Source of the DNA: DASTFY01 sp963813375
GTDB lineage: Bacteria; Actinomycetota; Acidimicrobiia; Acidimicrobiales; Ilumatobacteraceae
NCBI GenBank assembly: GCA_963813375.1
Contig: CAWEYT010000017.1
Location: 1-64,000, forward strand
Direction: 5' to 3'
DNA: 64,000 nt
Below are positions 18,679 through 28,940 of the stretch, one piece after another. The translations under genes were made by a program, and so were the position numbers. The notes below the pieces were generated by a model. The model worked only from the letters and a program-made list of their open reading frames with translations. It had not been told where the DNA came from and did no database searches. Within the stretch, counting starts at the first letter, position 1. Each line of letters opens with the position of its first letter.

Positions 18679-19062
18679 ATGAGCGTCGAACCCGACAAGC
18701 CGTCCGCGAAGGGTCCCGGCGAGTGGTTCACCGGCGACGTGTGGATCGACAGCATCGTGCAACCAGGAGGGGACTCGACGCTGAACGTCGCACACGTCCA
18801 CTTCACGCCCGGTGCTCGCACTGCTTGGCACTCCCATGCTGGAGGACAGACCCTCTATGTGATAGCCGGCCGGGGGCGTGTGCAGTCCCGGGGCGAACCC
18901 GTCTTCGAACTTCGTCCCGGCGATGTGCATCGCACCCCCGACGGCCAAGAGCACTGGCACGGCGCGGCCCGTGACCATCTCATGAGCCACATCTCCGTCA
19001 CACAGGGTCCGCCCACCTGGGGTGACCACGTCAGCGACGCCGAGTACCACGCAGGCGGATAG
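18679..19062 (+). CDS. Cupin-domain protein
   Basis: Small beta-barrel metalloprotein of the cupin type, 127 residues. Motif 1 is seen as PGARTAWHSHAGGQTLYVIA with two metal-binding His, and motif 2 as RPGDVHRTPDGQEHWHGA with further His. Related single-domain cupins act in hydroxynitrile-lyase-like or carboxymuconolactone-associated proteins, but no function can be assigned from sequence alone. A very strong ribosome site AAGGAGGAGAG is placed directly before the ATG at 18679. Confidence 0.85.
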   Translation: MSVEPDKPSAKGPGEWFTGDVWIDSIVQPGGDSTLNVAHVHFTPGARTAWHSHAGGQTLYVIAGRGRVQSRGEPVFELRPGDVHRTPDGQEHWHGAARDHLMSHISVTQGPPTWGDHVSDAEYHAGG

Positions 19063-19079
19063 TCGCCTCGTGCGCTGGC

Positions 19080-19565
19080 TCACCCTGCCTCGTCGTCGCG
19101 GACGAGGAAGTCGATCACGATCTCCATCGGTCCCTCTGGCGTGACGCGATGCACCACCGTCGGCGGGATCGCCTGTTCATGGCCCTCTCTCAACCGAACA
19201 TCCGATGGCTCATCCGACACGAAGCGGAACCGCACGACCCCCTTGATCACACGGAGCCGACCCCACGTCCCGTCGGCCAGCCGATGATCGCCGCGCAGCC
19301 CCGACGGAAGCGTCTCCTCGTCGAACGGACCGGCCGAGCGCAGGACGCGTAGACGGTCAGGCAACTCATGGCGGTCGCACAGTGGACAGGCGAGTTCGGT
19401 ACCAAGGCGAGCGGCTCGCCCTGGCTCGGTCAGTACCCAACCACGATCATGGAACGGCGGCTGATGACGAACGTGCTGACCGTGCAGGCAGGAGAGGGCG
19501 GCGATCCAATCGCCGTGGCTGTCCTGCCGGAAGCCGATGATCCGTCGCAGCACCGGCCTGATCAT
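19080..19565 (-). CDS. DUF3565-DUF1971 fusion protein
   Basis: A two-domain protein of about 161 residues. Residues 1-65 match DUF3565: RRIIGFRQDSHGDWIAALSC, HGQHVRHQPPFHDRGWVL and CPLCDRHELPD, with His/Cys positions that could bind a metal. Residues 70-160 match DUF1971, the domain found at the N-terminus of some TehB tellurite-resistance proteins: ETLPSGLRGDHRLADGTWGR and IPPTVVHRVTPEGPMEIVID, a cupin-like fold. Function unknown. The start ATG at 19565 (MIRPVLRRIIGFRQD) is at the DUF3565 boundary. The frame is clean although the gene next door is heavily disrupted. Confidence 0.75.
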   Translation of the reverse strand: MIRPVLRRIIGFRQDSHGDWIAALSCLHGQHVRHQPPFHDRGWVLTEPGRAARLGTELACPLCDRHELPDRLRVLRSAGPFDEETLPSGLRGDHRLADGTWGRLRVIKGVVRFRFVSDEPSDVRLREGHEQAIPPTVVHRVTPEGPMEIVIDFLVRDDEAG

Positions 19566-19614
19566 GCACCCGGGACGGGTGCCGGCGGATGGCGCAACGT
19601 CTCGACGGCGCCGC

Positions 19615-22600
19615 TCAGCGTTGGTCGCACACGCGCTGACGCAGGTAGCGCTGGCACTCGGCGTCGGTGAGCTTCCGAGTGACCCGCCGCCGCGCGATCT
19701 CGGCGAGCTCGTCGAGGTCGAGGGCCCAGACGCGCACTGTGCCTTCTGCGCCGTACGACGCCAGCCATCGGCCGTCGGGGCTGAACGACACGTTGGACAC
19801 GAGGCCGGCGTGGCCGCGCAGCTCGAGCTGCTGCTGGCCGGTGCGGGCGTCCCAGACCCGGATCGATCCGTCGCCGTTGGCGGTCGCCAGCCGTGAACCG
19901 TCGGAGCTGAACGCGAGACCATTGACGATGCCGCTGTGACCGGCGAGCGTGGCGACCCGCCGCCCGGTCTCGAGGTCCCAGATCGCGATCGTCTGATCGG
20001 CGGCGACGTCGCGTGGACCTATGGCCACGAGCGGCTCTGTCGGATGCGGCACGGCGTACCAGGCGTCGGCGTGGATGGCATTGATCAGCTCGTTGCGACG
20101 CCAGTCCCACAGCTCCACGCGTCCGCTCCTGGGGACGTACCGGGCCCTCTTCGGAATGGGCGATGACGAGGCGGTCGTCATCGGAGGTGAACAGGGCCGA
20201 GTCGACGAACCGGCCCGGGAACCGAAGCGTGGACTCGACGCGGCCACGGCGGTCGACGATCTGGACAACGGCGACGCCGTCATGGTCGCCACCAGTGACC
20301 GCGAGCCGTTGCCCATCGGACGTCCAGTGCATGAAGCTGATCCACCCGCCGAGGTCGACCTGGAAGCCGTCTGGACCGCCGTCCACGTCGTACACGGGCA
20401 GGACCGGGTCCGTGCCGAAGAACTGGTCGTCGGAGATGGCGGCGACGAGTTCACTGTCAGGGCTAGGGGCGAGTCCCACCGGGTCGCTCGACGACCCCAG
20501 CTGCACGCCGAACGCCGTGGCCGCCGCCGCATCGGCGTCGCTGCCGAGCGTTCGCTCTCGCTGCCAGGTGGCGATGTCCCACACGGCAATGCTGCCCTCG
20601 CCGCTTGTCGCGAGCAGATGGCGCCCGTCGGGCGTGAACGCGGCGGCGCCGTACTTGAACCCTGCCGCCGGCAGCGTCGCCACCTCCGAGGTGGCGTCGA
20701 GACCCACCCGCCAGATGATCGCGGTGCCGCCGAAGGTGCCCGTGGCGATGCGGGTCCCGTCGGGCGAGAAAGCGACGCCACCGAAGCCGGCGCGGGTGTC
20801 GTCGGCAGTCAGTGTCATCATTTCGCCGCCACCGCCTTCGAACAGTGCCCAGAGCTTGGTCGTACCGTCGCTACTGGCGGTCGCGAGCACGGCGGAGTCC
20901 GGGCTCCACGCAACGGGGCCGACCCAGGACTTGTGCCCGGGCAGCGCCATCTGCTGCTGACCGGTGTCGGCGTCGTGCACCTGTACCGCACCGGCGTCAC
21001 TGCCAATGGCGATCAGTTCGGCGTCCGGGCTCCATGCCACGTCTGTCAAGCTCCCGAGACCGGCCTCCAGGCCGGCGACCTGCCGCCCGCTGGCGACGTC
21101 GAGGATGGCGCCTGACGACGAGGAGATCACCGCCATCCTCGTCCCGTCGGGCGAGAATGACAGCGTGTGGGCTCCTGGCCAGGCGAGCTCCTTAATCACA
21201 GATTCAGTCGTGACGTCGACCACGCGGACGACGCCACCGTGGTCGTCGGGCCATGCTGCGGCGAGCAGTCCCCGTCGGTGGTGAACGACGGGCTTTGGGC
21301 GCCGCCCTCGCTACGGACGACCTGGCGCACGTCGCCGGTGCCGGCGTCGAGGAGCTGGAGGGTGCCGTCACGACTGGTGGTCGCGATCAGCGTCCCGTCC
21401 GGGCTGTCGACCGCCTCCATGGCGTCGGCTGGGAAGACCCGGATCGTGCGACCGGTCGCGACATCCCGCCGCTCGACGTCGCCGGTGCTGCGACCGACGG
21501 TTAGCACCGCCTGCCCGTCGGAGGTCCAGTCGACCGCCCGGCCGGTGTCGTTGAATCGGCGTTCGATGCGCAGGTCGGTGACCGCCTCGTGGAGCGCCTG
21601 CTCGATGTCCCGCCGGACCGGGTCGACGTCGGAGCCGGCCTGGTCGAGCGCGGCGAGAGCGAGCAGGGCACTGCGTTCGGGGTCGATGTCGACGTCGGCC
21701 ATGGCCGTCGCGGCCACCCCCCGGACGCCGGCCCGCCGGCGCTCGGTGCGAGCGTGGTCCGCCTGCCGGATGGCGACCGACCCGGCGATGATCGCAGCGA
21801 CGACGAGGAGCCCGCTGACGACGAGCAGCCGGCGGAGGCGGCGGTTCGACCTCGTGTCCTTCGCCGTTCTTGCTTCGAGCGCCCGACGTTCCGAGCGATC
21901 GTGCTCCTCGGAGGCGTTGAGGAACAAGTGCTCGAGCTCCGTGAGCTGCGGGCTCGTCTGCTCACGCCACTCCAGGGCGGTTTCGAGGCGGGCGCCGCGG
22001 TAGAGCTCGGTGTCGGGACGGCCCAGCGTGTCCCAGCCATCGGCGGCGGCACTGACGTGGCGAAGGATGCGCTGACCAGCGACGTCCTCGTCGAGCCAGC
22101 TCCGCAGCCTGGGCCACGCCCGGGCCAGCGCCTCGTGGGCGACCTCGAACGATCCCTCCTCCGCCGTGACGAGGCGGGCACGGACGAGGAGCCCGACGAC
22201 GCGCTCGCGACCCACGTCACCGAGCAGGCTGCGGCTGGGGACACGGCAGCGCACCGGGTCGCCGTCCAGTGACGGTGTGACGAGGCGGAGGAGCACAGCG
22301 CGCAGCGATGCCCGCTCTTCGGCCGTGAGGCCGTCGTAGAGCCGGTCGGCCGAGCGGGCGACCGCACCCCGGATGCCGCCGCTGGCGCGGTAGCCCTCGA
22401 CTGTCAGCGTGCTGCCCTCGCGTCGCCGCCACGTCTCCACGAGCGCGTGGGAGAGCAACGGCAGACGCGCCTGGCTCGCCCTCGCGAGTCACGTACGAGC
22501 AACTCGACCAGGCCGTGCTCGAGGCGAAGGCCGGCCAGCTCGCGCGGGCTGCTCGATCGCCTCGCGGAGCGCGTCCCCGGTCAGCGGGCTGACGAGGTGC

Positions 22601-23833
22601 AGGCCCTGCTCGGCGAGGCGGCTGAAGCCGACATGGCTGCCGAGCCGCCGAGATGGTCGCTGCGGATGACGAGGACGACGAGGCGCCGCCATCGGCGTGG
22701 CGTGGCCAACGACCGCCGCACAGATCGCCGACGTGGCCTCGGGCGTCGTGTCGAGGGCGAACAGTTCCTCGAACTGGTCGACCACCCGCACTGGCGCGTC
22801 CTCGGTCGTGGCGCGGCATCTCGGCCAGCGCGTCGCTGTGGATCGGCGCCCGGCGACGAACACGATCGGCGATCGGCCCGGACGCCGCAACGCCGGGACC
22901 ACACCGGCGCGGACCAGCGACGACTTGCCGCAGCCCGACGGCCCGGCGACGACGAGCAGCGGCGTGGAGCGGAGTCGCTCGAGACAGGCCGCCGACCTCG
23001 GCGTCGCGACCGAAGAAGGTGTCGGCGTCGGCTTCGTCGTACGGAGGCCAGCCCCTTGTAGGGGCACGTCGGCGCTGACGCGCCAGCGGCTCGGCGGACG
23101 ACCGAGCGTCGACGTCCTGGCGGAGGATCGCCGCTTCGAGTTCGACCAGCTCCGCGACCGGGGTCGATGCCGAGCTGCTCGACGAGGACGCGGCGGGCCC
23201 GGGCGAGCGACCGCAGCGCGTCGCCCTGGCGCGCACAGCGGTACTGGGCGAGCGCGAGGATCGCCCAGCGACGCTCCCGCAACGGCTCGGCGTTGACCAG
23301 CGCTTCGGCGTCGGCGCGCCACCTCGCGATGCTCGCCGGCGTCCAGGCGGGCGTCGAGCCAGCTCCTCCTCGACGCCGCGACGCAGCTCCTCGAGCCGGG
23401 CCGCCTCGCTGCTGCGCCGGCGGCCACCCGTCGAAGTGCGTCGAGCGGCGACCCGCGCCACAGCGCCAGGGCCTTGCCGAAGTGTCGCCGCCGCCCGATC
23501 CGGTTCGCCGGACGCGGTCAGCGCCCGGCCCCGCTGGACGAGCGCTCGAAGCGGCGGGCGTCGATCTCGTCGTCGTGGAGGGTGAGCCGGTAGCCGCCGG
23601 CGGTGGTCTCGATCGCCGTCGGGGCCCAGCACCTTGCGGATCCGGGCGATGCAGATCTGCACCTGTTTGGACCACGAACCGGGCAGTGAGTCGCCATACA
23701 TGGCGTCGGCCAGCTGGGCCGGTGACACAACGGTTCCATGCCGTATGGCGAGCACGGCCAACACGGTCCGCTCACGCGGCCCTAGCGACCCCCCTCCGTC
23801 GACCTCGATCGGGCCCAGCACACCAACGGCCAC
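19615..23833 (-). CDS. BTAD/SARP-type regulator with NTPase, TM helix and WD40 repeats, frameshifted
   Basis: A very large regulator, about 1,400 residues if repaired. Order from the N-terminus: OmpR-like DNA-binding domain (GVLGPIEVDGGG, LAVLAIRHGTVVSPAQLADA) and bacterial transcriptional activator domain (ALAQYRCARQGDALRSLARA); an NTPase starting FFGRDAEVGGL with Walker A VAGPSGCGKSSLVRAG; a helical region with EVAHEALARAWPRL; one membrane helix (RLLVVSGLLVVAAIIAGSVA); then at least nine WD40 blades such as GPVAWSPDSAVLATASSDGT and SNVSFSPDGRWLASYGAEGT. So the sensor propeller probably lies on one side of the membrane or at its surface. Frames change several times between 20120 and 23630, mostly in short runs. 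The GTG at 23833 is a likely start. Divergent to a propeller lipoprotein gene. Confidence 0.75.
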
Positions 23834-23960
23834 GGCCGTGATTGTGGGGTTCGCGCCATGCGGGTAAACGCGTGGATACCGAATGGATACCGGTGGGACC
23901 GTGAGCGGAAACCGGGCGTCGCCATGCTCGCCGGACCGACCCCCGTCAGGAGGAGCACCG

Positions 23961-25400
23961 ATGAGCACTACCTTCAACCACGGCTGTCCACCGCCGCCGT
24001 GTGCATCGCCTTCGCCGCCACGGCGATCACCGCCTGCGGCGACGAGGGCGCCACTGCGTCCTCGAGTGAGACGACCGGGCCGTTCGTCAGACGCGCCGCC
24101 GTCGACAACATCACCCACCACGGCCGCTGCGCCGACGACGTCCGATGCAGGACCAACGACCTCCACGACTCCGCCTTCAACCGCCGACGACATCGGCGCC
24201 AGGAGGCTGCTGCGGTGTGCCGCTACGGCGCGGCGATACCGTCGGTACCGGCCCGGAAGCGGTGGGTTGGGGGGCGTTCGTCGCCGCTTGGCGCGACTGC
24301 ATGATCGGCTTCCCTCGTTCGCGTCCATCGACCTCCCGGCTGACCTCCGCACACCCCCCGTCGACGTCCCCGCGGTGATGCGGCAAGCGGACGGGCTCCT
24401 CGCCCGAGCCGAGACCGCGGCGGCAGCCGGCGACGACGCCACCGCCGACGGCTCGATCGGCGAGTACCTCTCGCTGCTCGAGCATGCGCCGCGCTCGTCA
24501 CCGTCGGCGGCGCAGAGTGCGGCGACCCCACCCGCGCGCAATGCATCGCTCAACGTGCCGATCCCGGACGTGCATCAGGTCTCCACGGGGTTCGGGTCGG
24601 TGTGGCCAGCCGGCAGGCCGCCTGGGGCAACGTCGTCCGCGTCGACCCGGCGTCCGGTGGGGTGTTGGCGACGATCGACGTCGGAGCCACTCCGGTCAGT
24701 CGCAGCCCGCCGACGGTCGCATGATCGTCCGCACCTCGGACGCCTACGTGGCGATCGACCCCGCCACCAACACGTGGTGGCGACCTCCCGAAGCCTGACG
24801 TCGGGCCCGCCGCCAACCGCAGCTGGGCCGTCGACGGGGCGATGTGGATCTGCGACGGCCAGCGCCTCCATCGCTTCGACCGCGACGTTCGCAGCTGACG
24901 GGCACCGTGATCGAGGTCGGCATCGACTGCGGCAACGTCTTCGCCACACCCGACCTCGTCGTGGCCTGGAACTACAACGAGGACCCAGGCCCATCCGGCA
25001 TCGCCGCCGCTGTGTTCATCGACCCGGCGACCAACCAGGTGCTCGCCACCACGCCGCTACCGGCCGACGCCACGGTGCCGATCGTCCTCGACGACGCGTC
25101 TTCTTCCCCGGCAGCATGGCCACGACCAATGCCGTCGTCGATCGGTCCACTTGGACAGTCACCGCCACGCCCGACTATGGCCGTGAGCTCGGCAACGGCC
25201 CGACATTCGATGGACGGTCGATCTACGTCATCGCCGACGACAAGGACGTCTTGGTGATCGACGCCCGCACCTACGAGCAGACCGACGTCATCGAGCCGCT
25301 GACCATCTTCGACCACCTCAACGCCCTCGCCGTCGGACCGGGCGCGCTCTGGGTCGCCACCGGCAGCACCGGCATCCTCCAGCGCTTCGACATCCCCTAA
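23961..25400 (+). CDS. Lipoprotein with beta-propeller (YncE-like) repeats, frameshifted
   Basis: Probable exported lipoprotein of unknown ligand. A signal segment STAAVCIAFAATAITACGDE ends in a lipobox (ITAC), followed by a Ser/Thr/Pro-rich linker. The main part has a helical segment (MRQADGLLARAETAAAAGDD) and then propeller-like repeats: VRVDPASGGVLATIDVG, YVAIDPATNTVVAT-like text, VFIDPATNQVLATTPLP and DVLVIDARTYEQTDVI, closing with GALWVATGSTGILQRFDIP. At least six indels break the frame before 25100. The ATG at 23961 (MSTTFN) follows a GGAGG. It is divergent from the WD40 regulator, with 127 bases between the starts, suggesting a sensor/regulator pair. Confidence 0.6.
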   Translation: MSTTFNHGCPPPPCASPSPPRRSPPAATRAPLRPRVRRPGRSSDAPPSTTSPTTAAAPTTSDAGPTTSTTPPSTADDIGARRLLRCAATARRYRRYRPGSGGLGGVRRRLARLHDRLPSFASIDLPADLRTPPVDVPAVMRQADGLLARAETAAAAGDDATADGSIGEYLSLLEHAPRSSPSAAQSAATPPARNASLNVPIPDVHQVSTGFGSVWPAGRPPGATSSASTRRPVGCWRRSTSEPLRSVAARRRSHDRPHLGRLRGDRPRHQHVVATSRSLTSGPPPTAAGPSTGRCGSATASASIASTATFAADGHRDRGRHRLRQRLRHTRPRRGLELQRGPRPIRHRRRCVHRPGDQPGARHHAATGRRHGADRPRRRVFFPGSMATTNAVVDRSTWTVTATPDYGRELGNGPTFDGRSIYVIADDKDVLVIDARTYEQTDVIEPLTIFDHLNALAVGPGALWVATGSTGILQRFDIP

Positions 25401-25449
25401 CCGACGAACCGGCCCTGGGGGCGCGCCGCATTGGCAGCTGGCCGCCGGG

Positions 25450-25569
25450 CTAGACGAGTTTGCTGATGACCAGGGCGATGAGCGCCATGGCCAGGAGCAC
25501 GATGGCGAGTGCCGCGAGGCCGTCTCGGGCCGCTCCCTTCCGGGCAACACGCTCCGGCTCTTCGTTCAT
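25450..25569 (-). CDS. Small single-span membrane protein (39 aa)
   Basis: ATG at 25569 to TAG at 25450-25452. The N-terminal half is charged (MNEEPERVARKGAARDG), followed by one strong hydrophobic helix LAALAIVLLAMALIALVISK. A GGGGGA stretch precedes the start. It sits between the propeller lipoprotein and the CrtI-like gene. No family recognised; probably real because charge pattern, RBS and stop are all in place. Confidence 0.5.
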   Translation of the reverse strand: MNEEPERVARKGAARDGLAALAIVLLAMALIALVISKLV

Positions 25570-25614
25570 GTGTGGTGGTCCCCCTTCCTCGATCTGGTCA
25601 CTCGGAATTGTCGA

Positions 25615-27111
25615 TCAGGACCGCACGGCTTTCAACCTCGGCGCAGAACGCTGACCGCTCCTCCTGCGCACCTGGTGTCTTTGCCGTCCCGAGTCGGAGC
25701 TCAGCCGTGCGAGCGCGCGGGCAGCGGCGTTGGCGCCGCACATCCCATGGGCTCCGGCTCCGGGCGGCGTCGACGCGGAGCAGAGGTAGGTACCCGGAAT
25801 GCCGGTGAAGTACGGATCGACCGCGAATCGTGGTCGGAACAGGAGCTGTGTCAGTGAGGACGCGCCGCCGATGATGTCACCACCGACGTAGTTCGGGTTG
25901 CACACCGACATCTCCGTCGTGGAGCGCACCGCGGTGCCGATGATCCGCTCGCGGAAGCCGGGGGCGAAGCGCTCGATCTGAGCGATGATGGCCTCGGTTG
26001 CGTCGCCCGCGTAAGCGTTCGGCACGTGCGCGTACGTCCACAACGGGTGGACGTTGCCGACCGACCGGGTCGGGTCGGCAAGATACTGCTGGCCGACGAG
26101 CACGAACGGTCGCTCCGGCATCGCCCCACGATGCACCGCCGCCTCGTTGCGGACGATCTCCTCGAAGCTGCCGCCGAGATGGACGGTGCCGGCGTCACGG
26201 GCCGCTGGAGCTCTCCACGGGACACCACCCTCGATCGCGAAGTCGACCTTGAACGCACCCGGGCCGTGTCTGAACCGGCGATACGAGCGGGCCACGCGGT
26301 CCGGAAGACGATCGCCCAGGATGTCGGCGGCCATCGACGGCGACACTTCCAGCATCAGCACGTCGGTCGGCGGGAGGTCGTCGACCGAGGCCACGCGCAC
26401 ACCGGTCTCGATCGTTCCGCCATGGCGCTCGATGTCGGCCGCCAGCGCGTCGGCGATCGCCTGCGATCCCCCTTCGGCCACCACCCAACCCTCGGCGTGC
26501 GCGCCAAGGATCAACATCAGCCCGATGGCGCTCGTCATGGGTCCGTCGAGGCGGGCGAACGCGTGCGCCGCCACACCGGCCCAGAGCGCCCGAGCCTCGT
26601 TCGTCCTCCAGAGCCGTGCCACCACGGTGGCCGGCAGCATCGCGCCGGCACCGAAGCGCGCCAACGTCAACGGATGGCGCGGGACCCTCAGGATCGGCTG
26701 GGAGGCGTCGGCGAAGAGCGCGTCGAAACGAGTCGCCGGCCGCTCGAAGAGGTGACGCCATCGCTGACCGTCGCGTCCGAGAAGTTCCGTGGTCCGATCG
26801 ATCGATCGATGCAGCACGGCGACGGAACCGTCGTCCAGCGGGTGGGCGCAGTCGACCGCTGGTTGCAGCCATCTGAGCCGGCTCTCCGCGGTGAGGTTCA
26901 GTTCGGTGAAGAACGGCGACGCTGCCGCGATCGGATGAACGGCCGAGCAGTGATCGTGCAGCAAGCCCGGGATGATCATCTCCGAGCTGCGCGTTCCACC
27001 GCCGATCACATCGCTCGCCTCGAGCACGGTCACGTGAAGACCGGCGCGGGCCAGCCGCGCCGCGGCGGCGAGCCCGTTCGGGCCGCTGCCGACGATGATC
27101 GCCGAGCTCAC
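25615..27111 (-). CDS. Phytoene-desaturase-like NAD(P)/FAD oxidoreductase (PYROXD2-like)
   Basis: Flavoprotein of the carotenoid-desaturase/amine-oxidase superfamily. Dinucleotide motif SSAIIVGSGPNGLAAAARLA at residues 2-21, followed by GLHVTVLEASDVIGGGTRSS. The C-terminal FAD signature reads TGIPGTYLCSASTPPGAGAH then GMCGANAAARAL. The 498 residues resemble PYROXD2-type proteins more than true CrtI; carotenoid work is not proven, although a carotenoid oxygenase lies at the window start. The frame is intact. It is directed the same way as the DUF3556 and ABC transporter genes and could be the distal gene of that operon. Confidence 0.8.
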   Translation of the reverse strand: MSSAIIVGSGPNGLAAAARLARAGLHVTVLEASDVIGGGTRSSEMIIPGLLHDHCSAVHPIAAASPFFTELNLTAESRLRWLQPAVDCAHPLDDGSVAVLHRSIDRTTELLGRDGQRWRHLFERPATRFDALFADASQPILRVPRHPLTLARFGAGAMLPATVVARLWRTNEARALWAGVAAHAFARLDGPMTSAIGLMLILGAHAEGWVVAEGGSQAIADALAADIERHGGTIETGVRVASVDDLPPTDVLMLEVSPSMAADILGDRLPDRVARSYRRFRHGPGAFKVDFAIEGGVPWRAPAARDAGTVHLGGSFEEIVRNEAAVHRGAMPERPFVLVGQQYLADPTRSVGNVHPLWTYAHVPNAYAGDATEAIIAQIERFAPGFRERIIGTAVRSTTEMSVCNPNYVGGDIIGGASSLTQLLFRPRFAVDPYFTGIPGTYLCSASTPPGAGAHGMCGANAAARALARLSSDSGRQRHQVRRRSGQRSAPRLKAVRS

Positions 27112-27138
27112 GATGTCATTGGAGGCTCGCGCCTGAAC

Positions 27139-28933
27139 TCACACTCGGCCCCCGTTGCCGGGATAGGCAACGCCCGGCGCCACGTATCCCGGGAGAGTCC
27201 ACGTCACCGTGTGGGGGATCGGGCCGTTGGGCAGCCACGGCTGCTCGTTGTAGGCGTCGTCGTTGTGGTACCAGCCCTTCTCGACCGTTCCGAGCGCGGC
27301 GTCGATCACCCGGTACTGCACCTTCTTGCTGAACGCCGGCTGCGACTCGGTCCACGCGACGATCACGTCGCCCGGTTCGTAGTGGCATCGCTCCTGCAGC
27401 GCCTCGATCAGGCGCTCGTCGAGGCAGTGTCCGTCACCGAAGTTCCAGCCCGTGAGGACATTGCTCACGAACTCGCCCTCCCGTTGGATCCGGTCGTCGA
27501 GTCCGTCGGTGTGCCGCATGAGGGCCGAGATGTGCATTCGTCCCATGGGATGCATCATGCGGAACGCGACCGCCTTCTGGATGAAGATCTCGGAGATCTC
27601 GTTGCCGAAGAGCGGATCGAGCTGGTCGATCTGGTTGTCGGCCGCCTTCACGATTCGCTCGTTGATCCGGTCTTCCATCTCCTTGTTGCGGAACGAGAAC
27701 GTGCCCGCCGCCCAGTTCCCGGCGTACTGCTTCATCCCCACCAGGAACGAGACGTACTGCGGTCGAAGCGCTCCGAGGATGATCGGTGCGAGGGCGACGC
27801 AGACCACGATCGCCAGCAGGACCGGGTTCATGTCGCTGACCGCATAGCCCTCGCTCGGCGGGAAGTTGGCGAACAGGAACGCGACAACGAACATGAAGAA
27901 CACGTTCCACTCCAACGGCACCGCCAGCGGGATGGTGGAGATGATGAAGGTGTGGAGCATCCAGATCGAGATGATGGCGATCCAGGTCATCCACGGCCAC
28001 GGCGAGAACAGCAGCACGAGCGGCATCACCAATTCGCAGGTGGTGCCGCCGATGTGGGCCAGCGCGTGGGTGACCTTCGATGGCCGGAGGTCGTTCGGGT
28101 AGTCCTTGACCGTCGCCTTGCGGAATCGGTCGCGACACCATCCACGGCGTGTTCTGGACCATGATCGCCACCGTCGACGAGAAGCCGTGCTGCAGCTTGG
28201 AGAAGCCGGCCCCCATCCAGATCACCACGATGCAGATCTTGGCGGCGACGATCATGTCGACGAAGTTGCTGAACAGCCCGAAGTACAGCATCGTCGGGAC
28301 GTACTGCTCGGAGCGTGCCGACAGGAACACGATCTTGTCCCGGAGGCCCATCAACACGATCAGGCAGCAGTAGGTCACCAGCGCCCATTGCGGCATCACG
28401 CCGGCCGAGTCGGCGGGCAGCCCGTCGACCTGTTCACCGGACAGGAACATCATCATGACGAGCCAGAACACGATGAGCTTGTAGAGGCCGGTGTCCCACG
28501 GTGTCCGTCGGTTTCCCTTGGTGAACGGTACGTGATTCGGGTACGGGGGGACCCGCAGGGTGTCGTTCTGCCACCAGTACAGGACCCCGCCGATGGGCGG
28601 ATCGAAGTGGAACGCCAACGGGCCGCATGTCGCGGCGAGCCCGAGGATCTCCAACAGGATCGTCCAGACCATCAGCTTCTGGTAGAGGATCGGTTCGTCC
28701 CACCAGCCGGCGATGTTGTCGAACTCGAGACCCGCGGTGAAGGCGCCGGCGAAGATCAATCCGAACAGTGCGTAGAAGAAGATCTTCCACACGTAGAAGT
28801 TGATCGTTTGCTTCGGGGTGCCGAAGCCGTACTCCACCCAGTGGAGTTGCAACATCTTCATCCGCTGCATGAACGGGATCTTGGCGAACTCGTCGAGTTC
28901 AACGGGAGGGAGTTCTGCGGTTCTGTAGCCCAT
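27139..28933 (-). CDS. DUF3556 multi-pass membrane protein, frameshifted once
   Basis: Actinobacterial membrane protein family of unknown function, with weak resemblance to HTTM/gamma-carboxylase-like proteins. N-terminus MGYRTAELPPVELDEFAKIP, then helices such as NFYVWKIFFYALFGLIFAGA, KLIVFWLVMMMFLSG, ICIVVIWMGAGFSKLQHG and VMPLVLLFSPWPWMTWIAII; the C-terminal 200 residues are soluble. One frameshift near 28124: the AA run at 28124-28125 (TT on the coding strand) is one base too long, and shortening it joins both halves into about 597 residues. It is 8 bases from the ATPase gene upstream, so it belongs to the liv-like operon. A link to handling of a hydrophobic transported compound is inference. 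Confidence 0.75.
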
Positions 28934-28940
28934 GGTTTCG

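Noticed and set aside
19936..22272. Plus-strand open frames across the WD40 regulator
   Set aside because: They have no recognisable motif, whereas the minus strand gives WD40 blades, BTAD and NTPase motifs throughout.
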